A stretch of 64,000 nucleotides of DNA from Acanthococcus lagerstroemiae. Lineage: Eukaryota > Arthropoda > Insecta > Hemiptera > Eriococcidae. Below, piece after piece: positions 11,961 through 22,345 of this stretch (its first letter is position 1; each line of letters begins with the position of its first letter). The stretch spans positions 59,575,211-59,639,210 of the forward strand of contig CM063113.1 in assembly GCA_031841125.1 (NCBI GenBank). Reading direction: 5' to 3'. The notes under the pieces are model-generated. The model worked only from the letters and a program-made list of their open reading frames with translations. It searched no databases and was not told the origin of the DNA. Both the position numbers and the translations under genes were made by a program.

Positions 11961-13163
11961 TGATGAACTAGTTGTTGCTATAAAGTAATGTCTTATAAGC
12001 GTACGCATCTTATACTCGTAAGTGTGCGCACCGGCCATATTTCGTGAACTGCGCAGGTTGCATCACTGACAACTATCTCAGAACAGCGTTGCCAAACCTA
12101 GTGACGTAACATTAAGTCTAGTATTTTTTCCACTTTTTAAAAATTCTAGTGGTTTTCTTTTGGTGATTTTTTCTTGTTTTGGTGATTTTAGTGTGTTTTG
12201 TAGTTGTCTGCTTCAATTTTTCAATTTTATTGGTTTTCTATGAGTATTTAAGGTCGGATAAAACGGGTGCGAACTTTTATTGAAGAAAATGCGGATTTTT
12301 AACGTTTTCAATCTGGCAGAACTGATTATGTCGTTATCAGCAGTATTCCCAATACTCTCATTCCTATTAAAGATTAAATTCACTATAAATATTATCAATA
12401 ATAATAAATAATAATATTTCAATCCCTGTCGACTTCATGTATTTATTAATACATAGTAAATAGACAACTGAGACAAATTAAAAGCCTTACTAACGTATCA
12501 CTTGGATGCCTTTCCTTAGATTGTAGATCGGAATCATTTATTTCAGAATTTTTGATAGGAAACAGATATCTGTAAGATACGGAGTATAGATACCACCAAA
12601 GCTCCCAGGTATTTTAAGGCATGTGCGACTTGTTAAGAAGAAAGAGAAAGTACGCAAAGAAATGATTTCGAAGAACTCGATGAGTTATAGTCCGGATTAT
12701 AAAATTTGAAAAAAATGGCTTTTTGACAAGCAATTCAATTGAAGAATGACTGAAAAAAAAATCACCATACGGGCAGAACAGACTGTACTCTTTTCATAGA
12801 GAAAGTCTTTCAGACCGCTAAAAAAGGCTGCCCTATTTTTTCAAAGTTGGCAAATACATTCTTTTTTTCAATAATTGCTTTTCTTTTTCAACTAGAGGGT
12901 TTCGTACACCTTGATAATCAAAAATCTCTGTATAATACGTACACTGTATAGGTCACACTGTATACGCATATAATTTTAATAAAAATCACTGAAAAGTGAT
13001 TTTTTTTTTCTCCACCTAAAAAAGTGTTTCTCTAATTCATGGGTTGGCAATGCTGATCTTAGTATAAAGGCCGACCTAATAGCTATGTATCTTGAAAAAA
13101 ACGATCTGATGCTTAAAAAGCTTCCATGTGAAAATCGTGTCCTTTTAATGCACTTTGCTGCAG

Positions 13164-13219
13164 GGCTTTTCGCTGTCGGGTTTGCTTACATGATTTCTTA
13201 TCTCCCTGCGGGATTATCA
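13164..13219 (+). other. Exon-like 56-nt segment A
   Basis: Bounded by CAG on the left and GTAAT on the right, so it could be a microexon. Read in frame with the preceding G it encodes GLFAVGFAYMISYLPAGLS, a hydrophobic, membrane-segment-like peptide. The same peptide in modified form is encoded by segment B in inverted orientation 560 bp away. I do not recognise a protein. It could also be the ends of an old inverted-repeat element. Confidence 0.3.
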
Positions 13220-13780
13220 GTAATTTCGTAGAGCACGTTTGAATGTGTTGAAATTACTTTGTTACCGTGATTGAACATTGAAATTACTGTTTGAAATGAA
13301 AAAAGTTATGACGAGGAATATGTTTTTATAATTCACTGGGGACCTTCCTCGTGGAGGTCTCTCATCTGATGATTTTCTTACAGATATGAGTGTGAATTAG
13401 GATCGTTTTCTGGAGAGAAAGTACCTGCCGGTTATTAATTAAAGTTGTCAGTATTCGCATCTCCTTGGAAATGCTTTGAACATACTTTCGCATTTCGATA
13501 GCCATCTTCAAGTTGACTTGAATCCAATTTTAAGACGGAAAACCATGCCTTCCTACATATTAATAATAACTTGCGATATTCTTCGCCAAATCTAGAGCTA
13601 CAACTTTCAGCCAACCAAAAAATAATTCATAAGGATGCGTATTGCTTCCCGAGTCACAGCTATTGACACAACGAGTGTATTTTTTCATAACAATTAAAGT
13701 CCGAGTCACTGTCAAAATAGAGTACTGAAAAAATTAAGATTTGTACTAAAATGTGGGGAAGGAACCATACAGCTCCTTAC

Positions 13781-13836
13781 TGCTAATCCCACAGTGAGGT
13801 AAGAAACCATGTAAGCAAATGGGACAGCGAAAAGCC
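13781..13836 (-). other. Exon-like 56-nt segment B, inverted copy of A
   Basis: On the minus strand it is bounded by TAG on the left and GTAAGG on the right, and encodes GLFAVPFAYMVSYLTVGLA. It matches segment A at 48 of 56 positions, has the same length, and keeps the acceptor and donor dinucleotides at the same places. Similarity drops quickly outside the boundaries. Confidence 0.3.
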
Positions 13837-15080
13837 CTATAATTTTGAGAAACGAGTTTGTAAGCAGTACCGCGATCAAAATGTAAGTTCTTATCTTCAT
13901 ATAAATGTTCGACATACGTAAAATTAACTCAGGAATCCATTGCGATAAATCTTAACACGCTTTGTTGACGCTTTGATAGAGATTTTCCGAAAAATACGCA
14001 ATCGATGTGTTCCCTGCAAGTGGGCACATTACAAATTTCTTCTTTGTTTTAGTTTCAACTTACGATGTGGAAAGAAAATTTGAAATCCTCTTCGCTAAAT
14101 GAGTTAGAGGCAGTGGCGTAGTTATGAGGGAGAGGGTTGAGGCCCGCCTCCTCCCCCTCGAAATTTAAAATTTTAACCGAGACAACTGGAAAAAGAGGGA
14201 ACATAGGTTTTTAAAACTTGAACTCCCTCCCCTCCTAAAAAAAAATCGGAACGAAAAAAGAATATAAAATGAAAAAAGAAGTAAATCTGATGAAATAAAG
14301 AAACCCATTTAGTCGAATGAATCAATGAAAAAGTCCGGAGGCCATTGCCTCAAGTTTCGAGTAATGAGGAATCTAATAACGGTGTCCTTGGTTTTACTTC
14401 TAACGAGGACAATGATTTGGCAGCTTGCTTTTGCTGCAACGAACTTTTTTTAAATTCTCGATCTAGAGACGTGGATTAAATGCATGAACCAATCATGTGG
14501 AAACTTGGCACATCGATACCAGAAGAAATACATAGAATATTATGTTGGAGGACTCGATGCGCACACTTATAAACCTAGGCTTAAAAGTGTACGCATTTGA
14601 CTTGCTCCACCAAATTCACTCTAGCGCAAGTACTTATTCTTCGATTAGAAATCTTTTTCAGTAGCATGTACTACAGTATTTGCCCAAAGCTCGGTGCAAT
14701 TTTCAAGCTAAAATACCGATTGCATCAAAAAGTAAGTGCGCACACTTACAAGACAGTACCCTAGAAGACAACGGAGAGCAGTGACTACTCTCAAGCATTT
14801 GTTTTAGCTAAAGTTGTCACTTTGACCAAGATCAGTAGGCGAAACTGAAAGGTGATTTTTTTTCTGCTTGACTGTTGAATATTTTGTGATATAGATTTGG
14901 TAAAATTTATTCGATCAGTCAATGTTTTCTCCTGAAGATATAGTGCTTCTAAATGGCTGATTTTTATATTCGAAGAACGAGCTACCGCATTAATAGTCAC
15001 TTCGCGCTTTACTGATATTTGAATTCACGGATTTGAACGTGCGTTAAGCTTTGAATTCTCATAGTTCCTTCAATTTAAGG

Positions 15081-15451
15081 GGTCTGGCTGGCCGAGTGGA
15101 TGCGGCGCTCGTCTCAGAATTCGGAGGTCCCGGGTTTGAGCCCACTTAGCAACTCATTACATTTCTATATGTAGGGTGTGCCAATACACCCTTTTTTCCT
15201 TCTGTAGTCCAGAGCGCTTTCGGCTGCTATGCCATCTTCAGTGAAGTACCCTCTGGCATACCCTACATATAGAATTTACCAAGTTCACTCACACTCCAAC
15301 ATGGACACTATCGCTACTTTTCGACGTAGGCCGGTTTTTCGGCAAGAAGAGAAGAGGGCTAAGCCAGCGCTAACAGCCTCCCCGACGTCGCTGAGGTAGA
15401 GCTCGAAAGGGCGGATTCTCGGGCTCGGGTTGAGAAAAAAATTAGAAAAAA
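15081..15451 (+). mobile_element. tRNA-derived SINE, copy 2, with internal insertion
   Basis: The head holds TGGCCGAGTGGATGCGG (A-box region) and GGTTTGAGCCC (B box). The body matches the other SINE copies and the tail is A-rich. Flanks AGTTCCTTCAATTTAAGG (15063-15080) and AGTTCCTTTAATTTACAGG (from 15452) form a near-perfect target duplication. The body is split by about 156 bp (15165-15321) absent from the other copies, of which 15163-15274 is a palindromic element. Confidence 0.85.
15163..15274. mobile_element. Short palindromic insert inside the SINE
   Basis: The ends TTCTATATGTAGGGTGTGCCA and its inverted form (one mismatch) make 21-bp terminal inverted repeats around about 70 bp. The other three SINE copies lack it. 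A likely duplication, TACATTT / TACTTTT, lies at about 15158-15164 and 15314-15320, so the true insert probably runs on to about 15321. Confidence 0.5.
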
Positions 15452-15580
15452 AGTTCCTTTAATTTACAGGATAGGCAATACATCTACCAGGGTGGCGCTT
15501 ATTTCATAATTTTTCAATTTTCGTTTCGATAAGACGTCGTAACGTAGTATTTTTGCCTTTGCGATGATAGCTGCAAAATA

Positions 15581-15624
15581 GGTGCTGTAGGATAGCACCG
15601 ATCGGGGGTCCACAGCGTGGACCC
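15581..15624. other. Two adjacent perfect hairpins
   Basis: GGTGCT pairs with AGCACC around a 7-nt loop (15581-15599). GGGTCCAC pairs with GTGGACCC around a 3-nt loop (15606-15624). A B-box-like GGTTCGACC occurs at about 15663. This could be a fragment of a structured RNA or SINE. I recognise no family. Confidence 0.35.
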
Positions 15625-15699
15625 AGAGGACTGACGTTGGTAGCCCCTAGCTCGAAGCTCTCGGTTCGACCATGATTTGACCGAGTCGATTTGATTTGA

Positions 15700-16450
15700 A
15701 TCAGGCTTTTATTAATACTTTAAAAACACGTACGTAGTTCACGTTACTGGAATAATAGTGTTGAAGCCACTAGGCTTTTAGACAATCGATTGTCTTTACG
15801 TTGGTTTTCCTAAGTCCCAGTTCTGGATATGAACGACATGAAGTGTAGTCTCCACTTAATTTCTGGGAAAGAGCAAGACCAAATTTTCGAGCTGTGAAGC
15901 GAGATTATAAATTCTGAATTTTTGATTGTGGTTAGCTAGGGGTTCCCTCGTATGAGTGATTCTAGAAGATGCGACGGTCTGGGGATCCGGGCGATGGATC
16001 ATCGCGGGTGAGCGGGACTGAGGGACGGTCTTGTTGCCGCAGTTAATATTTCGGTGATTGAATATCGAGTGTATTTCAGAGTGCGGGTATGGCATGACGC
16101 GAAAGCGAGGTGAGTGTAGTAGGCGCTAAAAAGCGTCGGTGGGGTAATTCCTTGTTTGAGGGTACGTGGCCCGCGAATTCAGAAAACATCAACGGTGAGA
16201 AAGCGCGTGTGGGTGAGTCATCGACGTCGAAAATATGATCGTCGATGTTCAAGGCCTTGTGCGACTGATAGATTCCGGAATGTGTGAAAGTTAGTTGATT
16301 CGAATAATATTTTGTTTTTAGCGAAGATGGTTAGGTAGAGGACCATACGACATGTCAGTCGGATGGCGTGAGAGAAAGAAACCTCCAAAAGTCCGAGGAG
16401 GTGAATTTCACCTCAAGACACAAGAAAAATGCTGTGTTTAGGTGTAGAAT
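15700..16450. other. Unassigned sequence
   Basis: Somewhat richer in CG than its surroundings (for example CGACGTCG near 16220), but no open frame, splice pattern or repeat structure I can support. Confidence 0.4.
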
Positions 16451-17936
16451 AGGTACAAAACTATAGGGGGTGTGGGGGTCGAAACACCATCCCCCCAATA
16501 ATTTGGCTGTCGGCAAATTTTGAAACTGCTTATTTGGATTGTTCATTTTTTATAAATGTTTGTTTGTCTTTTTTTTTTTTTTTAATTTATTAAAAAATAT
16601 TTCAATTAGAGAATTGGCAAATTTTTAATTTCTTAAAAATTTTGTCGGCGAATTTTTATTAAAAAAAATAGTTGTCGGCAAAGTTTTCTTCTCCACCTCC
16701 TCAAACTGAAAGTCAAATTTCGTTTCTGAAAATGGAGTGCCCTAGACTCTTGTCAGAGACTAGTCAGTCAAAAGCCGAAGGTTTCAAGCTGAGTATCGAA
16801 CGTTATCTGAAAAATTGAAACAAAGCTGAAATGTGGAAGACATTTCGAAAATCTGAAAGTCGGTAGCAAATGTTGCATTTCGAATTTCAGTGACTACTCT
16901 GGTTTTACTAGATTCTCTGTTTGACCTAGAGCCTGAAATTTGAGATGGTTGAACATTTTATTAAAATCTAAAAGTTGAAAGCAAAAAACTTATTCTCCAG
17001 TGTCACAAGCTGAATCCAATAGCAAGCAAATGAACGCTATTCAACGAAAGGGAACCAACCAACATTTGTAAACAAATTAGTATCGTTGGAAAGAGCATAA
17101 AAAGTAGAATTTTTCAAAATTGGGCCCCCGATTCAAACATGTGTACTCATGTTGAAAAAAGCTTATCAGTAAATGCTCTGTCATATAGTTTCTACATGGC
17201 TCTTGAACTTCGAATCACGTGTTCTCAAAAAGCGGATTTTACTAGTTGGTTCCCTTTTGCTGAATAGCATCCAAATGTTCTATTGTTTGATTTATGAGCT
17301 TTGGTCCTGGTGAATATAGGAGGGAAATTTAGTCTGGAACAAAATTCGAAACTCCATGTGTTTTTCCCATAAGAATGAAAGGGTGCTTGTGGCACGGATT
17401 CCCCTAATCCGATCGACCTAAAACATTGTGTTGTGTTGTTTGTGATTTTTGTTTTATTGGAACCAGTTTAGGAGATGAGTCGGAGGTAATTCGGAAAAAG
17501 AAATCACTAAGAGTAAATGACGACCATCTTAACGTGTAAAGAAGTTGTGTGTTCCTCTCAAATATTCCTAACATCCTTTCAGATTACCCTCCCAGAATAG
17601 GGTATGTTCATGTGCGCAAATGTGAGTGCTTGGGGGATAAGGTTCCAATCTGCATTTGCAGGGACGAAAATATGAGAGGGGGTAAAATAACCTCAATACT
17701 TTGGCAGTTGGAAAATTTTGAAACTGTTCATTTGAATTTTTCATTTTTTAAGAACGTTTGTTTATTTGTTTATTTATTATTATTATTATTTTTTCAATTA
17801 AAAAATATTTTTATTCAAAAATCGGCAAATTTTCAATTAAAAAAAAATTGTTGGTGAATTTTTAGTTTAAAAATATTTGTCGGCAAATTTTTCTTCTCCT
17901 CCCCCCTTCCAAACTGAAAGTCAAGTTTCGTCTCTG
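16451..17936 (-). repeat. Interspersed composite repeat, copy B
   Basis: Inverted relative to copy A. Two 278-bp units in the same orientation (16451-16728 and 17659-17936) flank internal sequence (16729-17658). The internal sequence matches the 5420-6108 interior of copy A after reverse complementing, once a 239-bp nested element is removed. Each unit has imperfect inverted ends, CAGGGACGAAA and GTTTCGTCTCTG at 17659 and 17936. Because the ends are CAG...CTG rather than TG...CA, two MITEs flanking a passenger fit better than LTRs. No protein recognised. Confidence 0.7.
17033..17271. mobile_element. MITE nested in composite repeat copy B
   Basis: 239 bp with inverted ends of about 24 bp whose core is GCTATTCARCRAAAGGGAAC, flanked by CAAATG at 17027-17032 and 17272-17277. 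Copy A of the host repeat (near 5795-5830) lacks it, giving an empty site. Its interior (about 17069-17190) is related to sequence at 54070-54190. Confidence 0.7.
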
Positions 17937-18319
17937 GTGTTAAATCCCAGAAACCAAAATTGTTATGAAAAACAATTTATTTAAGCCGGCTGTTAGAGGG
18001 CTTAATTTTTCTAGAAAGACCGAAAATCGAAAGATATAGAATGAGTGCGACTCTAGTGTTCACATGATCGCTTTGAAAGTTTCTAAGTGTTAAGGACATA
18101 AGATAGATGAAACTGTACACCTGAGGGTGACAAAAAAAAATTGACGTTTAATTGCTCGAAATAAGCAGCTTGTAATGTGATATATGTTACGTTTCTAGTA
18201 ACTGTCCCATAAGACTAATATTCATTTGTGATTTTTCATTACATTCCGTTGCCGTGTCGTTACGTTACCGGTAATGCTCATAACCTTACGGGAGTTCAAA
18301 TCTACCTGTACACAAGGAT

Positions 18320-18542
18320 CAGGGCCAGATTTAGGGGCCCGCACATTTTTCATTACATGCTTGTACAGACGCGCGCGCTACGTTCGCTCACGTACAATAT
18401 AAAATACCTAATAATAATGACGATGATGACGATATTAATAATAATAATAATGAAAATGATGATCAATGTTGCTAAAAAAAAATTTTTGGGAGCCCACACA
18501 AAATTTAGGCTCCGGGCCCGCAAGTGCCTAAATCAGGCCCTG
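18320..18542. mobile_element. hAT-like MITE with perfect 8-bp target duplication
   Basis: 223 bp. Both ends read CAGGGCCWGATTTAGG in inverted orientation (one mismatch in 16). The flanks are ACAAGGAT at 18312-18319 and 18543-18550, identical. CAGGGCC ends with an 8-bp duplication are typical of hAT non-autonomous elements. The open frame across it is incidental. Confidence 0.92.
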
Positions 18543-18717
18543 ACAAGGATGTCCATCAAAATTACCTCATAGTTCTTTCAGCACATTTAATAAGTCCGAA
18601 CAGAGTTTAAACAACTTTCAGTGCGTGCGTTCATTGAGTCTTTACGAGTTTTAGCAGGGACTAAGGAAATTATAAGCAGTTTTAAGTAGTCTCAACAAGT
18701 CTCAAAAAGCATTATTA

Positions 18718-18885
18718 GCGGATCTTCCGAGGAAGGAGAAGCCCGGATGTTCCTCCTCAGGTTTCAGAAACCCGAAAATGTACAGACAAAACTATAAATA
18801 TGGTATTTTCTCAATTTTTCTTTGCACAGACAATTTCGTCTCCTCCTCCCCGCCCCCAATATACTGAAATCCTGGATCCGCCGCC
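18718..18885. mobile_element. Short transposed element with 14-bp duplication
   Basis: 168 bp between identical direct repeats AAAAAGCATTATTA at 18704-18717 and 18886-18899. The ends GCGGATCTTCC and GGATCCGCCGCC are weakly inverted. On the minus strand the text begins GGCGGCGGATCCAGGATTT, like the CAGTGGCGGATCC ends of some hAT MITEs. A 14-bp duplication is long for hAT, so the class is uncertain. Confidence 0.65.
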
Positions 18886-18899
18886 AAAAAGCATTATTA

Positions 18900-20380
18900 A
18901 TAATCGTAACATAGTATTAATGAGTTATAGTCGGCCCCGAAAACATTTTTACGAGTGTAATTTAAAAATTTAACGAGTCCTTTTGTACTCTCATGTATTA
19001 CTGGTAAAGTTACCCAGTCGTTTCCCGAGACACCCTGTGAAGAGAGAAAAGTTTTTATACTTACTTCCAGCCACCTCTCCTTCCTCATTCCATTTCGGTT
19101 TGCAAGTGGAACCATAACTGCGTTTAATTTTCTTTTAAATTACGAGTAGGAAAGAACTGCGAACGCGACTCGAGATGAAGTCCTTTTTAATTTGTCCAAT
19201 TTTCAGTTCGAGCGTAAGTAGTCAACACTGACGAGAAAAAGCGCGAGACATTGCGAACTTCATTGTGTGTAAGTCGTCGGTGATGTCCCATATTTGAGCT
19301 TTTATGTCGAGATTTCGAAAACTGTTCTTTGATATGTTCACAATCGAGCGGATTTAAAAACAGATGATTACAAATTCCTTCAAAAGGTGCTTTCATATTA
19401 ACACCGAGTCACACGCTACGCCATTTAGATTTCTTTTGTTTCCAGGGCTACGTACATAACAATAATAATTATTTTCAAGCTCCACAAGTTCCTCGATTAC
19501 ATTCATTTGAAATTATTTTCGGTTTCAGTTACAGAGGCGACACACCAGTAATTGAATTCTTCGGGGATATTTTCTGTTTTCCATGTTTGGTGTCGCCTTA
19601 GTTTTGCGGACTTCTTTTACTTTCGTCGAGAGCACAAAAAGAGACAGGCTACGCTTCGGCGAGAGGGCTATTGTTTTTAAAATACACTTTTAGTATATGT
19701 TTCTCTAGTCAGAGGTACCATTTCTATTTTCGAACGACATTAAACTCAAACAATGTCGTCTTATATCTAAAAACTCCTAATTAGTACCAGAGGAAGGTTG
19801 TTGTCGGGCCCTTAATATAGTCACAGGAGCACCACTCAATTTGACCGTATATCTACTCAAACATGATCCATAAATGTTCGGCTAGAGGTTCAATTTAATT
19901 ACAGCTCTGCTTTGTATTCACATTTTTAGAAACGAAACAGCCTCGAAAATAGATTGAACAACCTGAAAAATCATACCTGATATTATCGATAAGACGAAAC
20001 CAAGAGTTATTTATCCAGGAAGATCATAATTTTAGGACTTCTTCGTCTCTCAAGCTGTATACAATGCATGTGCTCTCACTTTAACCCTTGAACGAAGCGA
20101 AAATTTCTCGTAAAGTATACAGCATCACGGATAGTCAGAAGCATCATTCTTCCAGAAAGCTGTACAAAAACAATTCTACTCTTAACATCTGTACAGGAAG
20201 TATCTTGTACAGGAAGTACCTCATCACTATCTCTATGTTGAAATCTTCTCTAAACATCTATACAGGAAGTACCTTATGACTATCTCTCTGTTGCTCTTAA
20301 TTTATAAGTATATCGTGCAAAAAAATCGCACGCAATACAGAAATTAAAATACCTACGACTTTGATGTCGCTGCCCTTCCC
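18900..20380. other. Unassigned sequence
   Basis: No gene supported. A small direct duplication of a TACAGGAAGTACC...ACTATCTCT phrase lies at about 20195-20295. Confidence 0.4.
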
Positions 20381-20384
20381 TTCA

Positions 20385-21900
20385 TCTCGAGGCTTAAAGT
20401 TATAATTACACGTCTAGCATTGGACGATTAAGAAGCTTCAAGACTTCGCCACTGAACCGACCTTGGTTAATTTGTCCCTGGAATCCTATTATTGGACTAC
20501 TCATGAGCTTTAATATTTCATCAATAAACCTACCTATACTAGTCTGCCATGAAGAGTCTGTTTTCGAACTATAATATTCAACTAAACCGGCCTTGATTAG
20601 TCTGTCACTGGACGTCTATCAATGGACTTCTCGTGGGCTTGAAAACACCGCCAATAGACCGACCTTGAAAGATCTGACCCTGGATGTCTACTATTGGACT
20701 ATGCATGAGCTCTAATACTCCGCCACCAAACCGAATTTCATTAGTTTGCAATTGTAGGTCCGTCAGAGACCTCAACTCTCAGCCTCTAAACCGACCTACA
20801 TTAGTCGCAGATTGTTAGCCTATTTGCAGTCTTTAAATTAGAGACTTGAATTAGACCTACATTTTTTTTTTTTTAATTTTATTATTTTTTTAAAGTACAT
20901 GTGTGATTTGTATTGACCCGAGGACTACTTTTACCAATCTTGGTTTTTCCGTAGTCATCGGGTCATCACAGGAACATTATATAACCGACAAACTATTCAA
21001 CTTAAATTAAAACTTAATGTAAACTATCCTCTAAAACTACATGCTTTGTAAATTATAATATGAACATCGAAGGAAGAGTCGGATTAACGGTTGGGTTTTT
21101 CTTTATTTTTTATTTTTCATAATTTTGCCTACATAATTTATTGTATTTATTGTTTTTGTTTTGTTTATGAACCATTGGTGATAACTGTTTTTTATTCCAA
21201 ACTTTTTCCGTATTTCTTTGAATGCTGGACAGCTCAAAAATGTGTGATCTGGCGAGTCGGTTTTTTTTTTTTTTTGCAGTTTAGACATTTATCAATTTCA
21301 TTAATTTTGAATCTTTTCAGATATTCACCAAAGTTTCCGTGACCTGTTGGAAATTGTGTGAGATAAAAGTTTGGTTTCAGATCTTTGTTTTTATTTCTGT
21401 ACTCTATATTTGGGATTAATTTGAAGGTTCTCCTACCAGTTTGGTCTGTTTCATATTTTTTTTGCCAAACGTCAATATATCTTTTATTAATATCCCTGAT
21501 TTTTATTTTTTTTTTCTCCTTTTCACGTATGCCAGACCATTTAATTTTTTTAACGTTGTTGGTTTTTTCAATTTGTAGTTCAATAAGCAGAATTCCTGCA
21601 ATGACATTAGTTGCCTAATAAGATACTGTTCTATAGGCTGATATGACGTTTAATAATATTTTCCTCTGTTCCTTTTTGATTTTATTTTTGTTGCTTTTGC
21701 TCAGTTTAGGGTAGTATATTGTGCTGCCATATTCCACAATAGATCTAAATAGTGCCGTATATAAGATTTTTCTGTCCGTGAAATTTAGTCCGAAAGTATT
21801 GTTATATAAAGCTGTTATCCTAGACCTACATTAGACACCCATAAAATGTCTATAGTAATGTAAAATGGACCGAAAATAGACCATGGAATATTAAAACCCG
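20385..21900 (+). repeat. Decayed array of about 72-bp units, split by a LINE
   Basis: Units begin CCGACCTTGATTAGTCTG and contain TGGACGTCTAT, TTGGACTACTCATGAGC and a CGCCAATAAA-like end. Starts are near 20457, 20529, 20587, 20659, 20731 and 20791, with a partial unit before. The array resumes at 21821 after the LINE insertion. Most units are 72-73 bp and two are about 58-60 bp, from a shared-size deletion. Divergence between units is high, so the array is old. Confidence 0.75.
20864..21820 (-). mobile_element. 5'-truncated LINE 3' end with target duplication
   Basis: Identical 12-bp flanks TAGACCTACATT lie at 20852-20863 and 21821-21832, with a poly-A tail (poly-T on plus) from 20864. The minus-strand reading has the post-RT region of a Jockey/R1-type LINE: TALFRSIVEYGSTIYYP, then RKILLNVISAYRTVSY, one stop, ATNVIAGILLIEL, then after a break FPTGHGNFGEYLKRF and a cysteine-rich zinc-knuckle-like end with SPDHTFLSCPAF. 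It has few stops, so it is younger than its neighbours. Confidence 0.9.
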
Positions 21901-22229
21901 ATGTTTGGACGTCCGTATTAAGATTATTTACAACCGTCGAAGTATAGACGTCCAGTGGTGAAGACGATTTGATTCAACGGGTATGTTGGAAGAAGTATTA
22001 ATGAGTTTCAGCAAAAATCATAAAATCAGTCTGGTCTGACGGAGTGACTTTTTCGGAGTTGAGAAAAAATGTCATTCTGTCATTCTGACTTCTGAAACAA
22101 CTTTCTGGGTACCTATTTCCATAAGCGCAAATCGCCAACCTGGAGTGGGGAACGGGCTCATGGAGGGAGTGTTAACAACTATCAAAATAATGCTAAAAGT
22201 TCTTTCGCTCTTCTTATAATTTTTCAGTG

Positions 22230-22260
<31 letters not shown>

Positions 22261-22345
22261 TAGGGCTTTCAGAGGATAGGGGAGATAAGCTCCGAACCCC
22301 TCCCCTCCCCACCACCTATGACTATGTCTATTTCAGTCATCTGAT
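21900..22345. other. Unassigned sequence with long poly-T
   Basis: A run of about 29 T at 22230-22258 is followed by a G-rich phrase. It may be the tail of an old minus-strand retroelement. No gene seen. Confidence 0.4.

Larger units (their letters stand above)
11970..15060. other. Gene-poor interval with one notable inverted pair
   Basis: No gene supported. It contains the inverted pair of 56-nt exon-like segments (13164-13219 and 13781-13836), listed separately. A phrase at 14112-14140 starting CAGTGGCGTAGTTATGAGGG resembles the left end of hAT MITEs, but I could not find a matching right end. Confidence 0.5.

Noticed and set aside
14112..14235. A left end resembling a hAT MITE (CAGTGGCGTAGTTATGAGG)
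   Set aside because: No matching right end or duplication found within 500 bp.
15081..15141. A possible tRNA gene with A and B boxes
   Set aside because: No acceptor stem, anticodon arm or CCA-end context; the same head occurs in four copies with a common non-tRNA body, so it is a SINE.
16451..17936. An LTR retrotransposon interpretation of the paired 278-bp units
   Set aside because: Ends are CAG...CTG, no primer site or purine tract, and no coding; kept only as an alternative.
18228..18572. A 114-codon plus-strand frame
   Set aside because: Most of it lies in a hAT MITE with an exact 8-bp duplication.
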